Shown here: in pieces, positions 33,949-42,827 of the stretch
Numbering within the stretch: position 1 is the first letter of the stretch
Layout of the letters: every line of letters starts with the position of its first letter
Assembly (NCBI GenBank): GCA_037968495.1
Contig: JBBKVP010000055.1
Coordinates: forward strand, 1-45,256
Source: Aestuarierythrobacter sp037968495
Lineage (GTDB): Bacteria; Pseudomonadota; Alphaproteobacteria; Sphingomonadales; Sphingomonadaceae
Length of the DNA: 45,256 bases
Direction: 5' to 3'
Program-made: the position numbers and the translations under genes
Notes under the pieces: model-generated
Seen by the model: only the letters and a program-made list of their open reading frames with translations
Told to the model about the DNA's origin: nothing
The model's database searches: none

Positions 33949-35787
33949 CTAACCCCGCGCGACCGCCTCGGCCGCAATCATCCGCGCTTCGGCAGACATG
34001 CCCACACGGTTCAGAGCCGAGACAATGTGATAGAGATGCCGGGGGGTCATCTTGTTCCAGCTATCGCCTTGCATTCCGAGCCCTGCGAGCATCGCGACCA
34101 GCGCCGGATTATTCACGTCAGCAGCCTTGGATATTGCCCGGCTCCACTTGGTATCGCGGGCCAGATCAATCCCCACATCGCCGACGAGATCATTCACATC
34201 TCCGCCGTCCAAGCGGCCAAGACCGGCAAGGCCCGCCACGAGAAACTGCGATTTGCGCTGTTCCTCGCTCACATCATTACCAATGAAACTGCTCACCGCA
34301 CCGGCATCTACTGGTGTGTTACGGCTCGGCTGTGCAAGCGCTAGCAGAGCCCATCCGCCGCTGCCCTGCGGCAAAACCGTGGACCATCGCATGGCATCAT
34401 TATCGAGACCTGCGGCCAACATTGACGAGATCAGCGGGAAGGCATCCGCAACGAGTTCTTCAGAAGGCGTCAGACGCGCCGCTGCATAGGCGGTCAAGAC
34501 CTGGCGGCCATAGGAAGGCGTGCCCTCGCCGGCCCAGATGCGCCGAATTGCGGCCACGCGGGCGGCATCGTCTTCGCCGACATAGGCACCGCGCAACAGT
34601 TCTGCGACATCGGCGCTCTCGCCTTCAATTCCTTCGGTTTCATATATCTGCGAATAGAGATCGACCATGGCGGCGGATGACAACACGCCCTTAGCCGCTG
34701 CATAGTCGCCAGCAGCTGCTCGTTTAGACAGTGAAACCATTGGCGAAGTCGCCGTAGTGACCTGGTAATAGCCCCCGGTATCTTCGAGCAGCTTCTCCGG
34801 CACATCCAACCCCACCGCGCGGGCCAGCGCATAGCGCCACGGGTTGATCTCGGAGACGCCTTCCCACTCGATATTGACCGCGCGCCGCCCGTCACCGGCG
34901 GCCCCTGCAAAACGCTGAGCCAGCAGAACATCTATCTGCGGCGCAATTTCGCCGCGTAACGCTCGGTCCAATTCGCGGTTACCCGCGCGCCCTTCACCGG
35001 CGAAGGACCGGCAAATCGCGGTTAACATTTTCCATTGAGGATCGTCGCTATCGCGGGGCCTCAACCGGACGGCAGGACAAGCGCCGACAATATCCGCAGT
35101 GCCGATATAGGCGTCGATTGCTGCGGTCGTCAGAGGATTCGTATAGTTCACTGTATCGATGTCCTGCACCAAAGCGCGGGCAGCAGCATGTTCGCCAATG
35201 CTGTTGAGCGCAGCAGTACGCAAGGAGGCAAATTCAACCGGTTTCATATCTGCAGGTGCGCTGAGCCGACTTGCCAAAGCACGGCGGAGCATGATGTGGC
35301 CCCAACGCGAAACCATCGGCTTTTTTGTGCCCGAAAGAGCTGCGCGCACCAGAGAGGCAGGCTGATTTTCCAGAAGCGCTGGCGCAAGTCCGCCTTCATC
35401 CGTGCCGATGATACCGACTTGTTCGAGCGAGCGCTGCGCGCCCTTTGGAATATCGAACTTCGGTTTGAGGCCGAGCAATTGATCCAGTTCGTCAGTCGAG
35501 AGCCGTTCAAGCTCCTGAATGGAAGGAATTCCTGCTGTGCTGGGCGCGGGCGAAGGCGAAGATGTCGCTCCACCAGAACTGCCGCCATCTGGAACAGACT
35601 GGACGACCGGCGTCGAGCCTGCCGACGAACTACTGGAAGTCGCGGCAGGTGCCGGTGCGGGCGAAGGCGCCTTGGTCGCAGGCGGCTTCATCTTGGGAGG
35701 GAGCAGCGATTCCGGTGCGCTCTGCGCAAAGACCAACGTCGAGCATACTGCCAGTATAGCGCCGCTGGCGAGCAAATGGCGCTTCAT
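33949..35787 (-). CDS. Large exported helical protein of unknown function
   Basis: A 612-residue protein with a signal peptide (MKRHLLASGAILAVCSTLVF, cleavage near AQSA) and a low-complexity Pro/Ala/Ser linker (about residues 30-90). A long Ala/Leu-rich helical part follows, with repeats that resemble TPR or SEL1-like solenoids but no clean consensus. No enzyme motif is seen. It sits between aroK and xerD. The ATG at 35787 overlaps the stop of the small membrane protein gene upstream (ATGA). Its TAG stop is in the same frame as xerD. It is probably periplasmic or outer-membrane associated. Confidence 0.78.
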   Translation of the reverse strand: MKRHLLASGAILAVCSTLVFAQSAPESLLPPKMKPPATKAPSPAPAPAATSSSSSAGSTPVVQSVPDGGSSGGATSSPSPAPSTAGIPSIQELERLSTDELDQLLGLKPKFDIPKGAQRSLEQVGIIGTDEGGLAPALLENQPASLVRAALSGTKKPMVSRWGHIMLRRALASRLSAPADMKPVEFASLRTAALNSIGEHAAARALVQDIDTVNYTNPLTTAAIDAYIGTADIVGACPAVRLRPRDSDDPQWKMLTAICRSFAGEGRAGNRELDRALRGEIAPQIDVLLAQRFAGAAGDGRRAVNIEWEGVSEINPWRYALARAVGLDVPEKLLEDTGGYYQVTTATSPMVSLSKRAAAGDYAAAKGVLSSAAMVDLYSQIYETEGIEGESADVAELLRGAYVGEDDAARVAAIRRIWAGEGTPSYGRQVLTAYAAARLTPSEELVADAFPLISSMLAAGLDNDAMRWSTVLPQGSGGWALLALAQPSRNTPVDAGAVSSFIGNDVSEEQRKSQFLVAGLAGLGRLDGGDVNDLVGDVGIDLARDTKWSRAISKAADVNNPALVAMLAGLGMQGDSWNKMTPRHLYHIVSALNRVGMSAEARMIAAEAVARG

Positions 35788-35948
35788 TGTGCAGCCTCCG
35801 GAACTGCAACCGGAATCGCAATTTCGCGGCTTTCGGTCGCGCCGCCATCGATCCATGCATAGGCCAATACGCAAAGCAATAATGCGCCCAGCACCCAGCC
35901 GATCCGCCGTAAATCTATCGCCAACGTGGAATTCCTCGAAACAATCAC
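35784..35948 (-). CDS. Small single-pass membrane protein (candidate)
   Basis: A candidate of 54 residues starting at GTG 35948 (or 46 from TTG 35924). It has a basic start (IDLRR), one membrane helix (WVLGALLLCVLAYAWI) and a short acidic-to-neutral tail ending VAVPEAAQ. Its TGA overlaps the ATG of the 612-residue gene as ATGA, suggesting coupling. The start is uncertain and the frame continues open into aroK. Support comes from the helix, the overlap and the position just before the exported protein. Confidence 0.5.
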   Translation of the reverse strand: MIVSRNSTLAIDLRRIGWVLGALLLCVLAYAWIDGGATESREIAIPVAVPEAAQ

Positions 35949-36002
35949 AAAGTTGCGGCTAATCTTGCGCTCTCTCCTACCCCAACTATAGCCAGTGCCG
36001 CA

Positions 36003-36584
36003 ATGACGAGTGAACCATCCCATCCCGCCGCCCAACCAGATGGCGTGAAAATCGCGCAGATCGCCCTTCATGTTGATCGCCCTATTGTGCTGATCGGCTT
36101 GATGGGGTCGGGTAAATCAACCGTTGGCAGGCGGCTGGCGAAGATGATGGGCACCGGATTCGTGGATTCGGATCAAGAAATCGAAGAAGCCGCGCAGCTT
36201 TCAATACCTGAGATTTTCGAACGTTTTGGCGAAGCGCATTTTCGCGACGGAGAACGCCGCGTCATCGCCCGGCTGGTGGAAGAAGGCGCGGGCGTGATCG
36301 CCACAGGCGGCGGGGCTTTCATGAATGCGGAAACCCGTGCGCTCATCCTGCAAAATACCATCGCAGTGTGGCTCGATTGCGATATCGACACTCTGGTCGA
36401 ACGGACATCGCGCAAAGATAACCGCCCCTTGCTAAAGGACGGTGATCCGCATGAAATACTAAGCCGATTGCACAAGCAGCGTGAACCTGCCTATTCGCAG
36501 GCACAAGTTCGCGTGACCGCCAAAGACGGTCCGCATGAAGACACTGCTATGAGCATTTTGGAGGCAATCGACGCATGGCTGTAA
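36003..36584 (+). CDS. aroK: Shikimate kinase AroK
   Basis: A 193-residue kinase that phosphorylates shikimate in the aromatic amino acid pathway. Walker A is GLMGSGKST (32-40). DSDQEIEEAAQLSIPEIFE contains the shikimate-binding Asp, GGGAFMN is the central Gly-rich motif, and DNRPLL is the lid region. About 20 residues at the N terminus exceed the usual length, as in many alphaproteobacterial members. It overlaps aroB by 10 bases. Confidence 0.96.
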   Translation: MTSEPSHPAAQPDGVKIAQIALHVDRPIVLIGLMGSGKSTVGRRLAKMMGTGFVDSDQEIEEAAQLSIPEIFERFGEAHFRDGERRVIARLVEEGAGVIATGGGAFMNAETRALILQNTIAVWLDCDIDTLVERTSRKDNRPLLKDGDPHEILSRLHKQREPAYSQAQVRVTAKDGPHEDTAMSILEAIDAWL

Positions 36585-37684
36585 TTCCCGTCGAACTGGC
36601 TGGGCGGTCCTATGAAGTGCGCGTAGATGGCGGACTGCTTGCCGATCTGCCCGCGCAATGCGGCGCGTTGCTGCGCAAGAAACGCGTGCCGATTATCACC
36701 GACAGCAATGTCGCGGCTAAGTGGCGCGATGCGGTTGCGGCTTCGCTGGAAAGCGGCGGGTTTGAACCGCGCTGGCTGGTGCTCGATCCGGGTGAAGGCG
36801 CGAAAAGCTGGACCAATCTGGAACGCACGGTCGACTGGCTGCTGGCCGAAGAAGTCGAGCGCGGTGATCATGTGATTGCACTTGGTGGCGGCGTGATCGG
36901 TGACCTGACAGGCTTTGCCTGCGCGGTATTGAAACGCGGTTGCGGATTTATCCAGCTGCCCACCAGTCTGCTGGCGCAAGTCGATTCGAGCGTAGGCGGA
37001 AAGACAGCCATCAACACGGCAGCGGGCAAGAACCTCGTCGGCGCTTTTCATCAGCCATCGCTGGTGCTGGCTGACTTGGACGCACTCGAAACACTGCCTG
37101 TCCGCGAATTGCGCGCAGGTTTTGCGGAAGTCATCAAATACGGCATCCTCGGCGACCGCGAATTCTTCGATTGGTGTGCTGCCAATGGCTCCGCCGTCAT
37201 AGATGGCGACCGGAAGGCACGCGAATATGCGGTTGCGCAAAGCGTCGCTGCCAAGGCCCGCATCGTTGCCGAGGACGAACGCGAAACCACCGGCATACGC
37301 GCACTGCTCAATCTGGGGCACACATTCGGGCACGCCTTGGAAGCGCAGACCGGTTTCGGTAACCGCCTACTGCACGGTGAAGCTGTTGCGCTCGGCATGG
37401 TCTTAGCTGCGCGTTATTCCGCGCGGCGCAAATTGATGAACGACAGTGAAGCGGAGGCTGTCACCGCAGCGATATCCGGTGCAGGAATGCTTTCGGAGGT
37501 TTCAACGCTCGGCCTGAACTGCGACGGCAAGACGCTCGCCGATCATATGCGGCATGACAAGAAGATGGACGCCGGCACCCTGCCCTTTCTTCTGCTGCGC
37601 GGAATAGGCAAAGCCTTTATGGCAAAGGATGTCGAGCTGGATGATGTGGCAGCGTTTTTGGACGGACAGCTGCAGGCGAGCTAA
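36575..37684 (+). CDS. aroB: 3-Dehydroquinate synthase AroB
   Basis: A 369-residue NAD- and metal-dependent enzyme turning DAHP into 3-dehydroquinate, the second step of the shikimate pathway. Signatures: GGGVIGDLTGFACAVLKRGC, QLPTSLLAQVDSSVGGKTAI, FAEVIKYG, and the metal ligands in LNLGHTFGHALE and LHGEAVALGM. Start ATG 36575 lies inside the end of aroK, so the two are translationally coupled. Confidence 0.97.
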   Translation: MAVIPVELAGRSYEVRVDGGLLADLPAQCGALLRKKRVPIITDSNVAAKWRDAVAASLESGGFEPRWLVLDPGEGAKSWTNLERTVDWLLAEEVERGDHVIALGGGVIGDLTGFACAVLKRGCGFIQLPTSLLAQVDSSVGGKTAINTAAGKNLVGAFHQPSLVLADLDALETLPVRELRAGFAEVIKYGILGDREFFDWCAANGSAVIDGDRKAREYAVAQSVAAKARIVAEDERETTGIRALLNLGHTFGHALEAQTGFGNRLLHGEAVALGMVLAARYSARRKLMNDSEAEAVTAAISGAGMLSEVSTLGLNCDGKTLADHMRHDKKMDAGTLPFLLLRGIGKAFMAKDVELDDVAAFLDGQLQAS

Positions 37685-37688
37685 TTTT

Positions 37689-37716
37689 CGTCGTCCCAGC
37701 GTAGGCTGGGATGACG
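37689..37716. repeat. Palindromic element between aroB and pccA
   Basis: CGTCGTCCCAGC (37689-37700) and GCTGGGATGACG (37705-37716) pair over 12 positions with one wobble and a 4-base loop. No T-run follows on either strand. It resembles the CGTCATCCCAGC-type palindromes scattered in many alphaproteobacterial genomes and may still terminate or stabilise the converging transcripts. Confidence 0.7.
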
Positions 37717-37743
37717 AGATAGCGGATTAGATGACGGCGCTGA

Positions 37744-39750
37744 CTATTCCAGCTCCAAAATCACTGCATCCACGGCCAAGCTTTCGCCCTGCGCCGCATT
37801 CACTTTCGCAATTGTACCCGACTTTTCAGCGCGCAAGATGTTCTCCATCTTCATCGCCTCGACAGTTGCGAGCGGTTGTCCGGCTTCGACTTCATCACCT
37901 TCGCCAACATGCAGCGCCACCAAAAGGCCGGGCATCGGGCAGATAAGATACTTTGACAAATCGGGCGGAATCTTTTCGATCATATGCTCTGCCAGCGGGG
38001 CAAAGCGGGTCGGCAGAACGCGCGCTTCGTGAGTGGCGCCGCGCGTAATGATTTTCCAGCCTGTGATCGTGGGCGCTAGCTGGAAGGACAGCGGCTCGCC
38101 ATCCAATTCGGCATGAACCATCGTGTCGCCGGGCGTATATTCCATCGCTAGATCAATTGCTTCGTCGCCGACCATAATCGCATGTTCGCCCAATCGGACT
38201 TCGTGATCTTCGCCAGCAATGCGCACGGTCCAGTCACCCGGAGCGGCCAGTTTGCCGTCAAGCTGTTGATCGATCCGACGCGCTCGATCTGCCTGAATGG
38301 AGGAAATTACGCCGGCGATGGCCGCCAGCGCTTTGTTCAATTCCGCCGTTGCTGGTGCGCCTTGGAAACCATCAGGATATTCCTCGGCGATAAAACCCGT
38401 GGTCAAATCGCCCGAGCGGAAACGGGGATGCTGCATGATTGCGCTCAGGAAATCGACATTGTGGCCCAGGCCTTCGATCTGGAATGCATCGAGCGCCTGC
38501 ACTTGCAAGTCCGCCGCCTCGTCGCGGGTCTCGCCCCATGTCACCAGTTTGGCGATCATCGGGTCGTAGAACATCGACACCTCGCCGCCTTCCATCACGC
38601 CATCATCCACGCGGACGCCATCTGTCCCGCGAATGCCGCCCTGCCAGCCCGGCACTGGCGGTTGATAGCGGACCAAGCGTCCGGTGCTGGGCAAGAAGCC
38701 GCGATAGGGGTCTTCAGCATAGACGCGGTTTTCAATCGCCCAGCCGTCGATCTTGACGTCATTTTGCGTCATCGACAGCTTTTCGCCAGCGGCAACGCGA
38801 ATCATCTGTTCGACCAGATCGACACCAGTGATCGCTTCGGTAACGGGATGTTCGACCTGAAGCCGAGTGTTCATTTCGAGGAAAAAGAAGCTCTCGCCGC
38901 TCGGGTCCGCACCGCTTACAATTAGTTCAACGGTGCCGGCGCTGTGGTAATTTACCGCCGCAGCCAAAGCGACGCATTGCTCGCCCATTGCCTTGCGCAT
39001 TTTGGGCGTGACGAAGGGTGATGGTGCTTCCTCGACAACCTTCTGGTGGCGGCGCTGAATGCTGCATTCGCGCTCGTTCAAATAGATGATGTTGCCGTGC
39101 TTATCGCCGAGGATCTGGATTTCGATGTGGCGCGGATTGAGAATGAACTTCTCGATAAAGACACGGTCATCGCCGAAGCTGTTCAGCCCCTCGCGCTTGG
39201 TTGCTTCAAATCCTTCGCGCACGTCCTTCTCGCTATAGGCGAGCCGCATCCCCTTGCCGCCGCCGCCCGCGCTGGCCTTCATCATCACCGGATAGCCGAT
39301 CTCTTCCGAAATCTTCACGGCATGTTCTGTGTCGTCTATCTCGCCAACAAAGCCGGGAACAACATTCACGCCTGCCGCCATCGCCAGCTTCTTAGATTCA
39401 ATCTTGTCGCCCATCGCGGCAATCGCGTTCACCGGCGGGCCGATAAACTCGATGCCTTCCTTGGCCAGCGCCTCGGCAAAGTTGGTGCGTTCGGACAGGA
39501 AACCATAGCCGGGATGCACGGCCTCTGCGCCCGTCTGCTTGCAAGCGTCGATGATCTTCTCAGGGATCAGATAGCTTTCGGCAGCAGCAGAAGGACCGAT
39601 ATGCACAGCCTCATCCGCCATCTGCACAAACGGCGCGCGAGCATCAGCGTCCGAATAAACTGCGACGGTCGCAATACCCATCCGCCGCGCGGTCTTGACA
39701 ATCCGGCAAGCAATTTCGCCGCGATTGGCGATGAGGATTTTATTGAACAT
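37744..39750 (-). CDS. pccA: Propionyl-CoA (acyl-CoA) carboxylase biotin-containing subunit
   Basis: A 668-residue protein with a biotin carboxylase module (KILIANRGEIACRI at the N terminus, ATP-grasp with KASAGGGGKGMRLAY, EMNTRLQVEHPVTE), a BT linker domain, and a C-terminal biotinyl domain with EAMKMEN (biotinylated Lys634). It carboxylates biotin for transfer to propionyl-CoA by a partner beta subunit, which is not in the window. The specificity is inferred from co-location with methylmalonyl-CoA mutase. ATG 39750 overlaps the preceding stop (TAATG). Confidence 0.93.
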   Translation of the reverse strand: MFNKILIANRGEIACRIVKTARRMGIATVAVYSDADARAPFVQMADEAVHIGPSAAAESYLIPEKIIDACKQTGAEAVHPGYGFLSERTNFAEALAKEGIEFIGPPVNAIAAMGDKIESKKLAMAAGVNVVPGFVGEIDDTEHAVKISEEIGYPVMMKASAGGGGKGMRLAYSEKDVREGFEATKREGLNSFGDDRVFIEKFILNPRHIEIQILGDKHGNIIYLNERECSIQRRHQKVVEEAPSPFVTPKMRKAMGEQCVALAAAVNYHSAGTVELIVSGADPSGESFFFLEMNTRLQVEHPVTEAITGVDLVEQMIRVAAGEKLSMTQNDVKIDGWAIENRVYAEDPYRGFLPSTGRLVRYQPPVPGWQGGIRGTDGVRVDDGVMEGGEVSMFYDPMIAKLVTWGETRDEAADLQVQALDAFQIEGLGHNVDFLSAIMQHPRFRSGDLTTGFIAEEYPDGFQGAPATAELNKALAAIAGVISSIQADRARRIDQQLDGKLAAPGDWTVRIAGEDHEVRLGEHAIMVGDEAIDLAMEYTPGDTMVHAELDGEPLSFQLAPTITGWKIITRGATHEARVLPTRFAPLAEHMIEKIPPDLSKYLICPMPGLLVALHVGEGDEVEAGQPLATVEAMKMENILRAEKSGTIAKVNAAQGESLAVDAVILELE

Positions 39751-40145
39751 TAACCGTCCATTCCTATAAGTATGCCAAGCTCTGTTGACCGCAAATTGGT
39801 CAGGCGGGGCTTGCAACGATTGATGATCAACGGTTCCAATGAACCGCCACTGATCAATTTGCCGTGGCTAGCACAATGCGCGTCGCGATATTTGAGCCAT
39901 GCGCGCTGGCCCTCCAGCAACGTCTCGAAATAGCCCGGATGCCCGCCATTGGTGGCATCGCCATAGGCTTTATCGAGATCTTTCAATTGCGAGGCGGTAA
40001 GCTTCCATTGCGCATTCATTTCAGCATCCGCGACAAGAAAATCCTGGTGTGCACACCAGTTCATTTTTTGCTGGGTGATGGGTTCATCACAATCCCAATC
40101 AGGATTGGGCACAGTTTCCGCGAGCAGAAGGAGCGAGAGGATCAC
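39750..40145 (-). CDS. LprI-like (DUF1311) small exported protein, copy 1
   Basis: A 131-residue protein with a short hydrophobic N terminus and four Cys. The pattern QQKMNWCAHQDFLVADAEMN, QRAWLKYRDAHC and GGSLEPLIINRCK matches the LprI/DUF1311 family, named for a lysozyme inhibitor in Mycobacterium; most members are uncharacterised. The GTG at 40145 overlaps the metY stop (GTGA). A related copy lies on the other side of metY. Confidence 0.85.
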   Translation of the reverse strand: MILSLLLLAETVPNPDWDCDEPITQQKMNWCAHQDFLVADAEMNAQWKLTASQLKDLDKAYGDATNGGHPGYFETLLEGQRAWLKYRDAHCASHGKLISGGSLEPLIINRCKPRLTNLRSTELGILIGMDG

Positions 40146-41419
40146 AGCGTTTCCAGCGCCTTTTCAATGTCACCGATAATGTCGTCGATATGCTCGATGC
40201 CGACCGACACGCGGACAACGTCTGGCCCGGCACCAGCCGTCAGCAATTCAGCCTCGCTCAACTGGCTATGCGTGGTCGATGCTGGATGGATGATCAGCGA
40301 ACGTGTGTCGCCGATATTGGCCAGATGGCTGACCATTTCGACATTCGATACCAGCTTTACGCCCGCATCATATCCCCCCCTCAGACCGAAGGTGAATACC
40401 GCGCCGCCCTTCCCGCCGAGATAGGTTTGGGCGAGCGAATGATACCGATTATCCGGCAATCCGGCATAGCCTACCCACGCGACCTTCTCATGCGCTTGCA
40501 GCCATTTGGCGAGCGCGAGCGCGTTGTCGCAATGCCGCTCCATCCGCAGGCTGAGCGTTTCCATGCCTGTCAGCGTCAGGAAGGCATTCATCGGCGCCAT
40601 CGCGGGGCCAAGATCGCGCAAAGCCAAAACACGGCAGGCGATGATGAAGGCGATTTCGCCCACCGCATCACTCAAAACCGCGCCATGGTAGGAATCGCAT
40701 GGTGCACTCATGGTCGGGAATTTGTCCGACGCTTTCCAGTCGAACTTGCCCGAATCAATGATCACGCCGCCAACCGAATTGCCATGTCCGTTGAGGAACT
40801 TGGTGGTCGATTCGACGACAATATCCGCGCCATGTTCGATCGGGCGGCACAGCGCGGGGCTGGCCATGGTGTTGTCGACAATCAGTGGAATTCCAGCATC
40901 ATAGGCGACCTTCGCAATCGCGGCGATATCCTGAACAACGCCGCCCGGATTGGCGAGGCTTTCGATAAACACAGCGCGCGTTTTGTCGGTGATGGCAGCC
41001 GCCACATTTGCCGGATCATCCGCGTCCACAAATGTCGTATGCCATCCCATCTTCTTAAAGCTGTGACCCAGCTGGTTCAGCGATCCGCCATAGAGCTTCT
41101 TCGCAGCAACAATCTCTGCGCCCGGCTCCATCAAAGTGTGAAACACGATCATCTGCGCGGCATGGCCCGATGCCACGGCCAGCGCGCCAACCCCGCCATG
41201 CATCGCGGCGATCTTGCCCTCCAGCGCGGCGTTGGTGGGGTTCATGATACGGGTGTAGATGTTGCCGAATTCCTGCAGATTAAAGAGGCGCGATGCGTGA
41301 TCGACATCATCGAACACATAGGACGCGGTCTGGTAAATCGGTGTAATCCGCGCATTGGTCGTCGGATCGGGCTCGCAGCCCGCATGAACGGCCATTGTTT
41401 CGAGTTTTTGGTTGGTCAT
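40142..41419 (-). CDS. metY: O-acetylhomoserine sulfhydrylase (aminocarboxypropyltransferase) MetY-like
   Basis: A 425-residue PLP enzyme of the Cys/Met metabolism family. The PLP Lys lies in VESTTKFLNGHGNSVGG, with GGVGALAVASGHAAQ and YTRIMNPTNAALE near the N terminus. The long form (about 430 residues) fits O-acetylhomoserine sulfhydrylase, which makes homocysteine from O-acetylhomoserine and sulfide, rather than the shorter MetB/MetC type. The frame is open upstream, but the ATG at 41419 begins the family N terminus (MTNQKLETMAVHAG) and overlaps the previous stop (TGATG). Confidence 0.94.
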   Translation of the reverse strand: MTNQKLETMAVHAGCEPDPTTNARITPIYQTASYVFDDVDHASRLFNLQEFGNIYTRIMNPTNAALEGKIAAMHGGVGALAVASGHAAQMIVFHTLMEPGAEIVAAKKLYGGSLNQLGHSFKKMGWHTTFVDADDPANVAAAITDKTRAVFIESLANPGGVVQDIAAIAKVAYDAGIPLIVDNTMASPALCRPIEHGADIVVESTTKFLNGHGNSVGGVIIDSGKFDWKASDKFPTMSAPCDSYHGAVLSDAVGEIAFIIACRVLALRDLGPAMAPMNAFLTLTGMETLSLRMERHCDNALALAKWLQAHEKVAWVGYAGLPDNRYHSLAQTYLGGKGGAVFTFGLRGGYDAGVKLVSNVEMVSHLANIGDTRSLIIHPASTTHSQLSEAELLTAGAGPDVVRVSVGIEHIDDIIGDIEKALETL

Positions 41420-41820
41420 CAGTCGTTCTCCGCCAAGCTGCGCAATTGTTCGGTGCGCGCCTCGGTCAATTCGGTTTTGCAAAGGCTGTAAATCAATGGC
41501 TCCAACGATCCACCGCGCGCATAATAGCCTTCGTTCGTGCAATGGGCATCGCGATATTCCAACCATGCCCTTTGCGCTTTTAGCATCGTAGTGAAGTAGC
41601 CCAGCCGCTGGTCATAAGTGCTTTCGAAATTCTCATCGCGCAGCTTAATGATTATGGTGGTTTTCTTCCACTGCACATTCAGCGCCTCATCCGCGATCAA
41701 ATAGTCCTTATAAGCGCATTGGTTCATCTCATATTGGATGCCCCTGTCGGCCTCGGCCTGATTGCATTCAATGTCCGCCGAGGTCGTTTGCGTAATCAGT
41801 AGAAGTGGGAGCAGGATCAT
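41419..41820 (-). CDS. LprI-like (DUF1311) small exported protein, copy 2
   Basis: A 133-residue paralog of the protein at 39750-40145, with a signal peptide (MILLPLLLITQTTSA) and the same layout: YEMNQCAYKDYLIADEALN, QRAWLEYRDAHC and GGSLEPLIYSLCK. Identity with copy 1 is moderate, so the duplication is not recent. It overlaps bioB (ATGA) and metY (TGATG). Confidence 0.85.
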   Translation of the reverse strand: MILLPLLLITQTTSADIECNQAEADRGIQYEMNQCAYKDYLIADEALNVQWKKTTIIIKLRDENFESTYDQRLGYFTTMLKAQRAWLEYRDAHCTNEGYYARGGSLEPLIYSLCKTELTEARTEQLRSLAEND

Positions 41821-42827
41821 TCAGCAGGCTCCGGCACCTTGCACGCCCGCATAGGTTCCTCGCCCTTCAGCGCCGTAATCCCGAGCCGCTTAAATAGCTC
41901 GGCGTCACTATCGTCGCCTGCATTGGGAGCGGTCAGCAGTTTGTCGCCAGTGAAGATCGAGTTAGCGCCCGCCATGAAACAAAGCGCCTGTGTGCTATCA
42001 CTCATGCTCTCGCGTCCGGCGGACAGCCGCACCATGCTCATCGGCATGCTGATGCGCGCCACGGCGACGGTGCGGACGAACTCAATATCATCGATCTTGG
42101 CCATCGGCGTATCGGCGAGCATATCGCCCAAGATCGTGCCTTTGACGGGAACCAGCGCATTGACTGGCACACTTTCGGGATGCTGCGGCAGAGTGGCGAG
42201 CGTGTGGACGAAGCCCACCCGGTCCTCGCGCGTTTCGCCCATGCCCACGATGCCGCCGCTGCACACATTGATGCCTGCGCTGCGAACGTGGTCGAGCGTT
42301 TCGATCCGCTCATCAAACTTGCGAGTGCTGATCACACGCTCGTAATATTCGGGGCTGCTATCGATATTGTGGTTATAATAATCGAGGCCCGCCTCGGCCA
42401 GAATATCGGCCTGTTTAGGCGTCAACATGCCCAGCGTCATGCAGGTTTCCATACCCATAGAGGCAACACCTTTCACGATTTCCGCAATGGCAGGCATGTC
42501 TCGGTCTTTGGGGTTACGCCAAGCTGCGCCCATGCAGAACCGCTGGCTACCATTGTCTTTGGCTTGGGCGGCGGATTGGAGCACAGCGCGCACGTCCATG
42601 AGCTTGGTCGCCTCGACGCCGCTATCTGCATGGACGGACTGGCTGCAATAGCCGCAATCTTCGGGGCAGCCGCCGGTCTTGATGCTGAGCAGAGTGCACA
42701 GCTGCACCTGATCCGCCGGATGGTTTTCGCGGTGAATGGAGGCCGCTTGGAACAGCAGCTCGGTAAAGGGAAGATCGAAAAGAGCCGCGATCTCGTCGCG
42801 GGTCCAGTCTTGGCGGATTTGGGTCAT
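41817..42827 (-). CDS. bioB: Biotin synthase BioB
   Basis: A 336-residue radical SAM enzyme that inserts sulfur into dethiobiotin. The [4Fe-4S] motif GGCPEDCGYCSQS gives Cys54, Cys58 and Cys61, and YNHNIDSSPEYY and GGIVGMGETREDR are typical BioB segments. No other bio genes are in the window. It is coupled to the 81-residue gene upstream (TAATG) and to LprI copy 2 downstream (ATGA), in an operon with a biotin-dependent carboxylase. Confidence 0.97.
   Translation of the reverse strand: MTQIRQDWTRDEIAALFDLPFTELLFQAASIHRENHPADQVQLCTLLSIKTGGCPEDCGYCSQSVHADSGVEATKLMDVRAVLQSAAQAKDNGSQRFCMGAAWRNPKDRDMPAIAEIVKGVASMGMETCMTLGMLTPKQADILAEAGLDYYNHNIDSSPEYYERVISTRKFDERIETLDHVRSAGINVCSGGIVGMGETREDRVGFVHTLATLPQHPESVPVNALVPVKGTILGDMLADTPMAKIDDIEFVRTVAVARISMPMSMVRLSAGRESMSDSTQALCFMAGANSIFTGDKLLTAPNAGDDSDAELFKRLGITALKGEEPMRACKVPEPAE

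Noticed and set aside
40190..41491. Long open frame (433 codons) opposite metY
   Set aside because: It is antisense to a clear PLP enzyme; composition and lack of motifs mark it as a shadow frame.
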